The notes under the pieces are model-generated. The model saw only the letters and a list, made by a program, of their open reading frames with translations, made no database searches and was not told the DNA's origin. This document shows positions 32,069 through 40,943 of a DNA stretch of 64,000 bases, in pieces. Position 1 is the stretch's first letter. Each line of letters starts with the position of its first letter. The stretch comes from SIG440 sp045120135 (GTDB taxonomy: Bacteria > Bacillota > Clostridia > Monoglobales > Monoglobaceae): the NCBI GenBank assembly GCA_045120135.1, contig JBGVEN010000009.1, forward strand, positions 124,001 through 188,000, read 5' to 3'. The translations under genes were made by a program, and so were the position numbers.

Positions 32069-33307
32069 ATGATTAAAGTAAAAAACTTATCCAAGGTCTA
32101 TAAAATGTATAAGAACCCCGGCGAGAGGGTGAAGGAAGCAATGTTCCCAAAGCGGTACAGCGGCAAAATACGTGACTTTTATGCCCTCCGCGATGTGGAT
32201 TTCGAGATTGAAAAGGGCGAAACTGTCGGTATAATCGGCAAAAACGGCTCAGGTAAATCTACCCTGCTCAAAATTCTTACCGGTGTAATCAACCCTACCA
32301 CGGGCGAAAAGGTTATGAGTGGCACGGTCTCGGCACTTCTGGAGCTGGGCACGGGCTTTAACCCCGAATATACAGGAATTGAAAATATATATTTAAACGG
32401 CACAATTATGGGTATTCCCCGTGAGGAAATGGAAAAAAAGGTGGACGAAATCTGCGATTTTGCCGAGATTGGAGACTTTATCAATCAGCCTGTTAAGAAC
32501 TATTCAAGCGGTATGTTTGTACGTCTTGCCTTTGCGGTTGCAATTAATACCAAGCCCGAAATTTTGATTGTTGACGAGGCCCTGGCGGTTGGTGACTATC
32601 GTTTTCAGGCGAAGTGCTACAATAAGTTTGAGGAGCTTAAAGAGGAGGGAACAACCATTCTCTTTGTAAGCCACGATATTGATGCTGTTCGTAGATTTTG
32701 CGAGCGTTGTATATGGCTGGACGGCGGCAGAGTTGTTATGGACGGTGATGTAAACACCGTTTCATCCAAGTATATGGAGTTCATCACAAGTAATGAGACC
32801 GATGCAATGGCGGTTATAAATAAAGAGAAAAAAGAAAGAGAAATAGTGGTGGAGAAGGAGTTCGAGGCAATCAACCGCTTCGGCACCGATATCGGAACTG
32901 TTAAAAATGTGCGTGTTATGAAGTCGGGCGAGGAGACCGAGGTCTTTGAGACGGGTGACGAAATCACCGTTGAGGTAACAGTGGATATACCTGAGGACGC
33001 AGACCTTTCAACCACGGGACTTGCAGTTTCTATTAAGAATAAAAGCGGTATTGATTTGGTGGTTGCGGCAATGCACGATTATGATTTAAGGTTTAAGCGA
33101 ACGGGCATAAACCACGTCACATTCAAATTTAATGCCTATCTCAACTGCGGCGAATATACCCTGACCACGGGTCTTGAACACCGCGAGACATATCCCATAA
33201 GCTATTTTGACTATATTGAGGGCTCGGCATATATAAACGTTCTGTGCGACAGGGAGTATTTCGGTATCTTAAAGGTTCCGTCCGAGATAATTGTAGAGGA
33301 AAACTGA
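32069..33307 (+). CDS. Polysaccharide ABC exporter ATPase with Wzt-type C-terminal domain
   Basis: The 412-residue protein has an ABC ATPase domain (residues 1-240) of the Wzt/TagH class: Walker A IIGKNGSGKSTLLK, signature YSSGMFVRLAF, Walker B ILIVDEALAVGD and the switch His in FVSHDIDAV. A linker leads to a Wzt_C-like beta-sandwich (about 290-405) that in Wzt proteins reads the end cap of the sugar chain. Such ATPases energise a Wzm permease, but no Wzm-type permease gene is in this window; the next genes are glycosyltransferases. One base separates it from the next gene. Confidence 0.88.
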   Translation: MIKVKNLSKVYKMYKNPGERVKEAMFPKRYSGKIRDFYALRDVDFEIEKGETVGIIGKNGSGKSTLLKILTGVINPTTGEKVMSGTVSALLELGTGFNPEYTGIENIYLNGTIMGIPREEMEKKVDEICDFAEIGDFINQPVKNYSSGMFVRLAFAVAINTKPEILIVDEALAVGDYRFQAKCYNKFEELKEEGTTILFVSHDIDAVRRFCERCIWLDGGRVVMDGDVNTVSSKYMEFITSNETDAMAVINKEKKEREIVVEKEFEAINRFGTDIGTVKNVRVMKSGEETEVFETGDEITVEVTVDIPEDADLSTTGLAVSIKNKSGIDLVVAAMHDYDLRFKRTGINHVTFKFNAYLNCGEYTLTTGLEHRETYPISYFDYIEGSAYINVLCDREYFGILKVPSEIIVEEN

Positions 33308-33308
33308 T

Positions 33309-35873
33309 ATGAGTGAGAATATAAAAAACGAAACAAAAGTTTCTGAGGTACAAACGCTTGAAGAAAAGCTGAGTCAGGCGGAGGAAACGATAAAGAGTCT
33401 TAATGAAAGAATTGAGGCGGACCGAAATGCGATAATGCAAATTCAGTTTGAGGCAAGCCAGCATAAGCAGGAGGAGCTTGACCTGCACGAAACCTATGTA
33501 TGGCGTACTGGTCTTAAAATCGAAAAGCTTCTGCAAAAGACGGGTATTGCGTTTATCCGTTCGCTTCTGGTCCTTGCAGATTACAAACGGATGGGACTTC
33601 GCGTGGTGCTTCGCCGTGGTTTAAACGAGGGACTCCACCGTGAAAATGTCAGCCGCAACAAAAAGCGTAGGCTCCAGCTTTGCCGTGCAAAGTTTATGAA
33701 GTACAAATCGGCACGGGAGCAGGTTGTAAAAAATGATTTAAACAGCTTTACCGTTCCGCAAGAGGACGGACTTGTGTCGGTGGTTCTGCCGGTTTATAAC
33801 GGCGGGACAATCCTTGCAAAGTCGATTGAATCGGTGCTTTCGCAGAGCTATAAGAATTTTGAGCTGATAATTGTAAACGACGGCTCTACCGACGGCTCGG
33901 CACAAATAATTGCCAAGCTTGCAAAAAAAGATAAGAGAATAAAGGTTATTGAGCAGGAGAATAAAAAGCTCCCAACAGCATTGTCGGTGGGATTCCGTGA
34001 GGCAAAGGGTGAATTCTTTACCTGGACCAGTGCGGATAATGTTATGCTGCCCGATTGCCTTAAAATTCTTGTGGATAATCTTAAACGCAAGCCGGATGCT
34101 GCTATGGTTTACGGAAATATGCGCCTTATTGACCGCAACGGTCATATTAAAAGGGGCCATTTCTGGTTTGAAAAGCCGTGGTTCTCGGGCAATGTGTGTC
34201 TGCCAAAAACAACAGATACACTCAATACCTACGCCAACAATACTATCGGTGCGGCGTTTATGTACCGCAGAAAAGCGGCGTTTATATTGGAGGACTATTC
34301 ACGTTTTAAAACCAATCTTGAGGACTATGATTACTGGATGCGTCTAAATTCAATGCTGAAGATTGAGCATATAGACGAGGATAAGCCTATATATCTGTAC
34401 AGAATTCACGGTGATTCTTTGACCGCTCACGATAAGGAGCTGGGCATCACCAAAAACCGTTACAAGCTGATGGTGCTTGACGACTTCCGTCGTGACTTTT
34501 ATATGTCGTGTCTTGTGTGGATAATCGAGACCGAGGACGAGGAAAACCTGGTATACAAGGAGTTCAAGGCGGCGGCAGAGGCAGCAGGGCATATGATTTT
34601 CAGCCGAAGTGAGGCGTTATCGGTTGAAGCGGCAAAGGAATATTCCTGCTTCTGTTATGCGTATTTCGGTGCGAGTCCCGACCTTGAAAAGCTTAATGAA
34701 ATGCAGAGATTTTCGGGCACTGTGCTTGTTTCGAAAAATACAGATTGTGAAATTAAAAATTCCTTTGATATGCTTATTACAACCGATTTGAAGCAAGTAA
34801 CCGACGAGGGTGGCTACCGAGGTTGGTTTGGAGTAAAGGACGGCAAGGCGGCATTCGATATTGCGGAGAGCAAGCTGAAGAATAAAATTCTCTACAACCT
34901 TGAACAAATGATTGAAGAGCCGGAGAACTATGAAAAGAAGATGTCAATTATCATCTGCACATATCTCCGTGGCGAAAAGCTGATTGACGCAATTTGGTCG
35001 GTTATACGCCAGAGCCTCAGCAAAAAGGAATATGAGATAATTATTGTCGACAACGCCCCATTCACTTCTGGTATACGGGAGCAGGTGGAGGAGTTCCAAC
35101 GCAAGTACAGCGAATATGAGGGCTTTATCCGCTATATAGGCGTTCCGCAAAAGGGTCTTTCCTACGCACGAAACGCCGGCATGTGGAATGCCAAGGGCGA
35201 ATTCCTGACATTCTTAGACGATGATGTTTTGGCAGATTACTATCTGCTTGAAGAAATTTACAGCGGCTTTAAGTACCACCCCGAGGTGGGAATTGTGGGC
35301 GGTCAGGTAATCTTAGAGCGTCCGTTCCCTACACCCAAGGTATTGCGTAAGGGCTGGGAGAGTCTTTGGAGTCAGTTCAAGATTTCTGAAAGCTCGTTCC
35401 GTTTAGCTACTCAGCAGTTCGAGTTCCCTTATGGCGCAAACTACTCGGTCAAGCGCAGTGCAATATGGCGTGTCGGCGGCTTTCGTATGAGCTACGGCAG
35501 AGTGGGCAACGATTTTGCCGGCGGCGAGGAAACGGCTCTTGCATTCAAGATGCTGCAGATTGGTTATGGTATTGGTCTTCAGCCTGGTGCAAAGGTTTTG
35601 CACCGTGTTGACCACAACCGCTACACCACCGAGCACGTGAAAAAGACCATAATGGCGGGGATTGTAACCACACACCGGTTTTTCCTTGACCTGCATACAC
35701 CTGTCGGCTGGACAGAGAGATATGCAAAAAATCAGATAAAGATTACACAAAAGGAAATAAAAATTCTTACCAGAAAAAAAGCCGACGAGCTGGATATCTA
35801 CTACAAAAAGTGTTATCTTGCCGCATACGAACGGCTTCTGGAATATATGCAGGAAAACCAGACGGAAAGGTAG
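33309..35873 (+). CDS. Double-domain family 2 glycosyltransferase (tandem GT2-GT2), copy 1
   Basis: The 854-residue protein starts with a coiled coil (about 10-60), then a first GT2 domain from VSVVLPVYNGG (residue 157), a cysteine-containing middle region, and a second GT2 domain from MSIIICTYLRG (residue 545). The second has a normal LDDDVL motif (about 637) and GGEET. The first reads TWTSADN (near 240) where GT2 enzymes usually have DxD/DADD, so its metal site differs. No membrane segment is seen; it would act at the cytoplasmic face on a growing glycan. It is paralogous to the next gene and follows the ABC ATPase, so it probably builds the exported polymer. Confidence 0.85.
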   Translation: MSENIKNETKVSEVQTLEEKLSQAEETIKSLNERIEADRNAIMQIQFEASQHKQEELDLHETYVWRTGLKIEKLLQKTGIAFIRSLLVLADYKRMGLRVVLRRGLNEGLHRENVSRNKKRRLQLCRAKFMKYKSAREQVVKNDLNSFTVPQEDGLVSVVLPVYNGGTILAKSIESVLSQSYKNFELIIVNDGSTDGSAQIIAKLAKKDKRIKVIEQENKKLPTALSVGFREAKGEFFTWTSADNVMLPDCLKILVDNLKRKPDAAMVYGNMRLIDRNGHIKRGHFWFEKPWFSGNVCLPKTTDTLNTYANNTIGAAFMYRRKAAFILEDYSRFKTNLEDYDYWMRLNSMLKIEHIDEDKPIYLYRIHGDSLTAHDKELGITKNRYKLMVLDDFRRDFYMSCLVWIIETEDEENLVYKEFKAAAEAAGHMIFSRSEALSVEAAKEYSCFCYAYFGASPDLEKLNEMQRFSGTVLVSKNTDCEIKNSFDMLITTDLKQVTDEGGYRGWFGVKDGKAAFDIAESKLKNKILYNLEQMIEEPENYEKKMSIIICTYLRGEKLIDAIWSVIRQSLSKKEYEIIIVDNAPFTSGIREQVEEFQRKYSEYEGFIRYIGVPQKGLSYARNAGMWNAKGEFLTFLDDDVLADYYLLEEIYSGFKYHPEVGIVGGQVILERPFPTPKVLRKGWESLWSQFKISESSFRLATQQFEFPYGANYSVKRSAIWRVGGFRMSYGRVGNDFAGGEETALAFKMLQIGYGIGLQPGAKVLHRVDHNRYTTEHVKKTIMAGIVTTHRFFLDLHTPVGWTERYAKNQIKITQKEIKILTRKKADELDIYYKKCYLAAYERLLEYMQENQTER

Positions 35874-35882
35874 TTTTGGGCT

Positions 35883-38120
35883 ATGTTTGATTATTTAAAA
35901 AAGCTTATCTTCGGGGCAAAAACCCCACAACCAAAACCTCTCAACCTCTATCAGTATAAGTTCATCAGATACAAGGAGGACAGAAACGAGAAGTATCCGC
36001 TGGACCTCCAAGCTGTTCGTGTTCCACAGGAAGACGGGCTTGTATCGGTTGTACTGCCGGTTTATAACGGCGGCGATATATTGGCGGATTCCATTCGGTC
36101 AGTGCTGTGCCAGACCTATGAAAATCTGGAGCTTATTATAATTAACGACGGCTCCAAGGACAACACCCTTGAAATTGCCGAAGATTTTGCAAAAAAGGAT
36201 AACCGTGTCCGTGTCCTCACTCAGGAGAACCGCAAAATCCCCAGAACTCTCTCACGTGGCTTCAATGAGGCGAAGGGTGAATTCCTTACATGGACCAGTG
36301 CGGATAATGTGATGGATAAGGACTTTATCGAGAAAATGGTTGCCGACATCAAGTCAAAGCCAAGGGCAGGTATGATTTGGGCAAATATGCGTCTTATCGA
36401 TGCCAAGGGAAAAAAGCTGACCAAGCACGGCTGGTTTGAGTTCCCGTTTGGCAGTGGCAATGTTATATTCCCTAATAATTCCTACGAGCTTAATACCTAC
36501 GCAAACAATACAATTGGTGCGGCGTTTATGTACCGTTCCTCGGCAAAGGAAATTCTTGGCTGTTATTCAAGCTATAAGCACACACTTGAGGACTATGATT
36601 ACTGGATGCGTATGAACTCGCTTTTAGAGCTTAAGCATACTGACTTTATCGAGCCGGTGTATTCATATCGCTGGCACGACGGCTCACTCACCGCCAAGGA
36701 TAAGGAGCTGGGCATCACCAAAAATCGCTACAAGCTGATGGCACTTGACGATTTCCGCCGTGACTTTTATATGATGCCGCTTATGTGGTATATTACCGCA
36801 ACGGAGTCTTGTATGGAAGTAGCGGAGGAGTTCCGCAGGATTGTGGAGAAAACCGGGCATATCATTGTTGCAAAAGAGGATTTTCAAAATCTGTATTTCG
36901 GTAGTTCCTGCAGCAGCCTTTGTCATATCTGCTTTGGCGGCAAGGAGTCCGAGGTAAATCTCCCCGAAGACACCGTTAAAATCTGCGTAAATGCCGAAAA
37001 TGAGGGCTTTGACATCTATGCCGCAACCGACCTTAGCGGTGCAAAAATCCTTGAGGACGGCAAAAAGGTATACGGTTTTGCGGATTTGCAGAATATGTTC
37101 TCCTACCTTGACGCAAAGGCGAAGAACGATATTTTATACGGCTTAGAGGGCAGAATAGAGGCAGGTGACGAGCCGCAGAAAAAGCTTTCGGTTATCGTTT
37201 GCACACATAAAATGACAGATACCCTTATTCCGTGCCTTGAGGCGGTTTGCAAGCAGAATGTATTGCCCGAAGATTTTGAGCTGGTGTTTGTCAGCAATTC
37301 GTTCAAGGATATGGAGCTGAAAGAGGCTGTTCAGGAGCTTAAGGCAAAGTACAGTCAGATTGATATAAACTACATAACCGCACCTATGAAAGGTCTTTCC
37401 TTTGCACGCAATGCCGGATTATGGGCGGCAAAGGGCGAGTATGTGATTTATTTTGATGATGATGCGATTGCCCGTCCCGACGTGGCGGCTGAGACAATCA
37501 AGGCGTTTGAAAGCCACGAGGAGCTTGGCGTTGTGGGCGGCGAGGTTCGTGTTACCGTTCCCGACGAGGCAAAGGCTCTGGTGAATGAAAGAACCATTGG
37601 GCTTTGGAGTGACCTTAGAATTGAGGGTAACAACTTCCGTTATGCCCGTGATTATGGCGAATTCCCCTACGGGGCAAACTTTGCGGCACGCCGTGACAGC
37701 CTACGCCGTATAGGCGGCTTCCGTACCGGTTATGGCAGAGTGGGTAACAACTTTGCCGGCGGTGAGGAGACCTTAGTTTGCTTTATGATGGAGATGATAC
37801 ATCAAAAGGTGGGACTCAACCCCAATTCCGTGGTTGAGCACCGCATTGCGGCTGACCGCTTCACTCTTGAACATATCGAAAAGACGGCATATTCGGGAAT
37901 TATGACCCAATACCGTCTTCGCCGTGACCTTTACGCTCCGGCAGACTGGAACGATAACAATGTTTTAGAAAGAGAGCAACGGGCAAAGAAGCTTGCTGCG
38001 GCATGCGAGCCGGGCAGTGCGGATTATGCTCTTCACACCGCAACTGCAAAGGCGTTCCGTGAGGTTTATGAAAACCGTCAGGCGGATTATAAATATTTAA
38101 CAGAAAACAAAACAAGCTAA
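35883..38120 (+). CDS. Double-domain family 2 glycosyltransferase (tandem GT2-GT2), copy 2
   Basis: The 745-residue protein repeats the layout of the upstream gene without its coiled coil: first GT2 domain from VSVVLPVYNGG (about residue 54) with TWTSADN near 140, a middle region, and a second GT2 domain from LSVIVCTHKMTD (about 434) with YFDDDAIARPD. Long stretches match copy 1 (LNTYANNTIGAAFMYR, LEDYDYWMR, KDKELGITKNRYKLM), so a tandem duplication is likely. Together the two offer four transferase domains for a repeating unit. The start ATG lies 9 bp after the upstream stop. Confidence 0.85.
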   Translation: MFDYLKKLIFGAKTPQPKPLNLYQYKFIRYKEDRNEKYPLDLQAVRVPQEDGLVSVVLPVYNGGDILADSIRSVLCQTYENLELIIINDGSKDNTLEIAEDFAKKDNRVRVLTQENRKIPRTLSRGFNEAKGEFLTWTSADNVMDKDFIEKMVADIKSKPRAGMIWANMRLIDAKGKKLTKHGWFEFPFGSGNVIFPNNSYELNTYANNTIGAAFMYRSSAKEILGCYSSYKHTLEDYDYWMRMNSLLELKHTDFIEPVYSYRWHDGSLTAKDKELGITKNRYKLMALDDFRRDFYMMPLMWYITATESCMEVAEEFRRIVEKTGHIIVAKEDFQNLYFGSSCSSLCHICFGGKESEVNLPEDTVKICVNAENEGFDIYAATDLSGAKILEDGKKVYGFADLQNMFSYLDAKAKNDILYGLEGRIEAGDEPQKKLSVIVCTHKMTDTLIPCLEAVCKQNVLPEDFELVFVSNSFKDMELKEAVQELKAKYSQIDINYITAPMKGLSFARNAGLWAAKGEYVIYFDDDAIARPDVAAETIKAFESHEELGVVGGEVRVTVPDEAKALVNERTIGLWSDLRIEGNNFRYARDYGEFPYGANFAARRDSLRRIGGFRTGYGRVGNNFAGGEETLVCFMMEMIHQKVGLNPNSVVEHRIAADRFTLEHIEKTAYSGIMTQYRLRRDLYAPADWNDNNVLEREQRAKKLAAACEPGSADYALHTATAKAFREVYENRQADYKYLTENKTS

Positions 38121-38180
38121 ACATATTAATTAGTTTAAGGCTTGCGGGGTTTACGCCCTGCGGCATACGGAGATAGTATT

Positions 38181-39953
38181 ATGTTCAAACGAATGCAATG
38201 GAAGATAGTCTGCATATTTGTAGCCTTGGTTCTTGCAATTATGCTGTTTGTGGGCATTTATATGTTTGGCAGCATAATCAGGCTATACAGCGACGAGTTT
38301 CGCACCCAGATGGATAAAGTAATGTCGGGCGGCTTCACCGAGGTGTTATCCGAGACCTTAAACGGAAATCTCGCAGCTGACGACCGTACAGCACAGGTTA
38401 ATACGGTTATTTCGGCGTATTCTGCACAGCTGGGACTCTCCGAGCATCGCCAATGTGCGGTACTTGATGCCAGTGACGCGTCCAGAATTGCAACAACCGG
38501 CAGCGGCAAGACCATTCTTGAAAAAACCCCAAATATAATCCTTGCAATGGCGGGGAATGTGGGAAGAAATATCCGCAGAAATGCGGCATATATGGACTAT
38601 GCGTATTTTCTTGAGGGCAAGCCGGGCGAAAGCGGTTATATAGTTTATGTCCGTGACAACAAGCAAAACGCCAACACTCTTACTCGGAATATGCTGTATA
38701 TAATTGTTCAGGCACTTTTGTTTGGAGTTCTTGCATCGGTGTTTTTGGGGTATTTTCTCTCCAAAACCATTTCAAAGCCGATTTCGGTGCTGACCGAAAA
38801 GGCGGAGGATTTTGCCGAGGGTAATTTTGAATCCAACCTCGAGCCTCAGTCCCATGACGAGATAGGAACGCTGGTGGAGACCTTCAACTATATGGGCGGG
38901 GTTATGAAAAATGCCATAGATGAGGTCGCAAGCGAGAAGCACAAGCTGGAGGTTATTCTTGAGCATATAAATAACGGCATTATTGCATTCAATACCAAGC
39001 AGGAGATAATTTCAATCAATACTGCGGCAAAAAATATGCTCAGGATTGACGATACCGAAAAAATAAGGTTTGATAAGTTCTTTGATGACCTCAATTCCGA
39101 TGTGTGTATGGCAGAGTTTATGTATCTCACCAGATTCCGCACCGAGATTCGGGATATTGAGGTAAACAACAAGCACATTCAGGCGTATTTTCTGCCGTTT
39201 AAGTTCGAGAACGACAGAGTTGCCGGCGTTGTGTGTGTGTTCAGCGATATAACCGAGCAGTTCAACCTTGAGCTGTCACGCCGCAAGTTTGTGGCAGAGG
39301 TGTCCCACGAGCTGAAAACACCGCTCACCACCATCGGCACATATACCGAGACGCTTATTGACAACTATCCGGTTGGCGACGAAATGACCATTTCGTTCTT
39401 AAAAACCATTCATAACGAGACCGATAAGATGACCAATCTGGTTAAAAATCTGCTGACACTTTCAAAGTTTGATGCACAAAGCGTTGATGTCAATAAGGAA
39501 GCCCTTGATATGGATATGCTGGTACGTGAAATTGTGGAGACATTTGAGGTCGAGGCAAGGAACAGAGGGCTAAAGCTCAGCTACAACAAGGTAAACGCAC
39601 TTCCGCCCGTTATGGCGGACCCGTTCCAGATTGAGCGAGTGATTAAGAATATAATTTCCAATTCGATGAAGTACACGCTCGAAGGTGGCGAAATCCGTGT
39701 ATTTTCAGGATTTTTGGGTAATGAAGTGTATATAAAAATCGAGGATACCGGCATCGGTGTCCCCGAGGAAGACCTGCCGCATATCTTTGAAAGATTTTAC
39801 CGTGTTGACAAAGCCCGTTCAAGAGAGCAAGGCGGCACTGGTCTTGGTCTTGCAATAGCTAAGGAGATTGTGGAAAATCACGGCGGCACAATTGGTATGG
39901 AAAGTAAATTCGGAGAAGGAACGAGAGTAACGATAAAGTTTCCTACAAACTAA
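38181..39953 (+). CDS. WalK/VicK-like membrane sensor histidine kinase
   Basis: About 590 residues: membrane segment 1 (IVCIFVALVLAIMLFVGIYMF), an extracellular domain of about 130 residues, membrane segment 2 (YIIVQALLFGVLASVFLGYFL), HAMP (SKTISKPISVLTEKAEDFAEGNF), a PAS domain (LEHINNGIIAFNTKQEIISIN), HisKA with the H-box FVAEVSHELKTPLTTIG, and HATPase (NIISNSMKYT, DTGIGVPEEDLPHIFERFYRVDKAR, GGTGLGLAIAKEIV). This is the WalK/PhoR domain order. The ATG at 38181 follows GGAGA. No response regulator gene lies beside it. It follows the glycosyltransferase pair on the same strand, so it may sense the cell surface. Confidence 0.9.
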   Translation: MFKRMQWKIVCIFVALVLAIMLFVGIYMFGSIIRLYSDEFRTQMDKVMSGGFTEVLSETLNGNLAADDRTAQVNTVISAYSAQLGLSEHRQCAVLDASDASRIATTGSGKTILEKTPNIILAMAGNVGRNIRRNAAYMDYAYFLEGKPGESGYIVYVRDNKQNANTLTRNMLYIIVQALLFGVLASVFLGYFLSKTISKPISVLTEKAEDFAEGNFESNLEPQSHDEIGTLVETFNYMGGVMKNAIDEVASEKHKLEVILEHINNGIIAFNTKQEIISINTAAKNMLRIDDTEKIRFDKFFDDLNSDVCMAEFMYLTRFRTEIRDIEVNNKHIQAYFLPFKFENDRVAGVVCVFSDITEQFNLELSRRKFVAEVSHELKTPLTTIGTYTETLIDNYPVGDEMTISFLKTIHNETDKMTNLVKNLLTLSKFDAQSVDVNKEALDMDMLVREIVETFEVEARNRGLKLSYNKVNALPPVMADPFQIERVIKNIISNSMKYTLEGGEIRVFSGFLGNEVYIKIEDTGIGVPEEDLPHIFERFYRVDKARSREQGGTGLGLAIAKEIVENHGGTIGMESKFGEGTRVTIKFPTN

Positions 39954-39983
39954 AAAACAGCACTTTTACAAGTGCTGTTTTTT
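39952..39983. terminator. Bidirectional terminator between kinase and XRE genes
   Basis: A perfect 14-bp stem (AAAAAACAGCACTT and complement) is flanked by A and T runs and lies between the two convergent genes, overlapping the XRE stop codon. Confidence 0.88.
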
Positions 39984-40191
39984 AATCTTTCAAAAATTTT
40001 GGGTTATTGGTGCGTTCCAAAAGATAATCAATTGAAACCTCAAAGTAGTCCGCAATTTTTATCAGCATTTTGTAGTCTGCCTGGTGCGAGCCTGTTTCAT
40101 AACGACTGATGGTATTTTGATTTGTATTTAAATCAAGGGCAAGCTTTAATTGTGTAATTCCTGCTTGTTGTCTCAATTCTTTTAAACGCAT
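39982..40191 (-). CDS. XRE-family helix-turn-helix regulator
   Basis: The 69-residue protein is a single Cro/C1-type DNA-binding domain: MRLKELRQQAGITQLKLALDLNTNQNTISRYETGSHQ, ending DYFEVSIDYLLERTN. I chose the ATG at 40191, 6 nt after AAGAGGTG; an upstream in-frame GTG overlaps that site. Two perfect inverted repeats of the same spacing lie just upstream and should be its operators. They also overlap a consensus promoter for a divergent short RNA, so the protein probably represses itself and that RNA. It may be a small prophage-type remnant or a stand-alone switch. Confidence 0.88.
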   Translation of the reverse strand: MRLKELRQQAGITQLKLALDLNTNQNTISRYETGSHQADYKMLIKIADYFEVSIDYLLERTNNPKFLKD

Positions 40192-40203
40192 TTTAATCAC
40201 CTC

Positions 40204-40232
40204 TTGACAATATTATACCGTTTTGGTATAAT
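40204..40232 (+). promoter_or_regulatory. Perfect consensus promoter divergent from the XRE gene
   Basis: TTGACA (40204-40209), a 17-nt spacer and TATAAT (40227-40232), all consensus. It points right, into a stretch with no gene before a terminator about 80 nt on. An inverted repeat covers its spacer and -10, and a second covers the start point. Confidence 0.85.
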
Positions 40233-40255
40233 TATAATATCCCAATACGGGATAT
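40212..40255. promoter_or_regulatory. Paired operator-like inverted repeats
   Basis: ATTATACC-N5-GGTATAAT (40212-40232) and ATATCCC-N5-GGGATAT (40237-40255) are perfect palindromes with equal 5-nt centres, sharing the form TATnCC-N5-GGnATA. Their centres are about 24 bp apart, roughly two helical turns, suiting cooperative binding of an XRE dimer pair. Confidence 0.7.
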
Positions 40256-40317
40256 ACACGTTGCTTGTCGCTACACAAACAGAAAAACGCCCGGACCAAA
40301 ACTCCGGGCGTTTTTCT
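40239..40317 (+). ncRNA. Candidate small regulatory RNA, about 78 nt
   Basis: A perfect sigma-A promoter and a strong terminator (13-bp stem AAAAACGCCCGGA with complement, 40283-40315, ending TTTTT) bound a transcript of about 78 nt with no ATG and no ribosome site. The next gene, smpB, has its own promoter beyond it. The unpaired 5' part (about 40256-40282) would be free to pair with a target. No known RNA family is recognised. Confidence 0.55.
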
Positions 40318-40350
40318 GCAAAAAAAGACAAAAAAGAAAATTATTAAACA

Positions 40351-40379
40351 TTGACGAAAAACAAAGGTTATGATATACT
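40351..40379 (+). promoter_or_regulatory. Promoter of smpB
   Basis: TTGACG (40351-40356), a 17-nt spacer and TATACT (40374-40379), about 35 nt before the smpB start codon. Confidence 0.78.
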
Positions 40380-40417
40380 CAAAGTCAAGCTTAAGTCAAA
40401 GGTGAGGTGATTGCGGT

Positions 40418-40888
40418 ATGGCAAAGGAAAAGAATAATGATACATTAGTTGCACAAAATAAAAAGGCATACCACGATTACTTTGTGGATGATACCTATGA
40501 GGCAGGCATTTCGCTTTTTGGTACAGAGGTCAAGTCGGTGCGTGAGGGCAGAATAAACCTTAAAGACAGCTATGTTTCGGTTAAGACTGGGGAGGCATTT
40601 CTTATAGGTGCGCATATTTCGCCTTACGAAAAGGGTAACATTTTCAATCGTGACCCTCTTCGTGAGAGAAAGCTTCTGCTTCACCGCAGGGAGATAAACA
40701 AGCTTATAGGTTTAACTCAGCAGGACGGCTACACGCTGATTCCGCTGAAGGTCTACTTTAAAGGCTCTTATGCCAAGGTTTTGCTTGGTCTTTGCCGAGG
40801 CAAAAAGAACTATGACAAGCGTGAAGCAATTGCCGAGCGTGACTCCAAACGCCAGATTGACAGAGCAATGAAAGAGCAATACAGATAG
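40418..40888 (+). CDS. smpB: SsrA-binding protein
   Basis: The 156-residue protein carries tmRNA to stalled ribosomes. It shows KAYHDYFVDDTYEAGISLFGTEVKSVREGRINLKDSYV, GNIFNRDPLRERKLLLHRREI, and the basic tail KKNYDKREAIAERDSKRQIDRAM that enters the mRNA channel. GAGGTGA precedes the ATG. It lies 55 nt upstream of its RNA partner, the tmRNA gene, a common arrangement. Confidence 0.96.
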   Translation: MAKEKNNDTLVAQNKKAYHDYFVDDTYEAGISLFGTEVKSVREGRINLKDSYVSVKTGEAFLIGAHISPYEKGNIFNRDPLRERKLLLHRREINKLIGLTQQDGYTLIPLKVYFKGSYAKVLLGLCRGKKNYDKREAIAERDSKRQIDRAMKEQYR

Positions 40889-40943
40889 GCATAAGAAAAA
40901 TATCACTTATTCCCTCTTCCCTATTACTTTTTACCTAAAACAT

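Noticed and set aside
39982..40317. Prophage or toxin-antitoxin module around the XRE gene
   Set aside because: There is no integrase, att repeat or toxin-like frame nearby; only the repressor and a non-coding transcript are visible.
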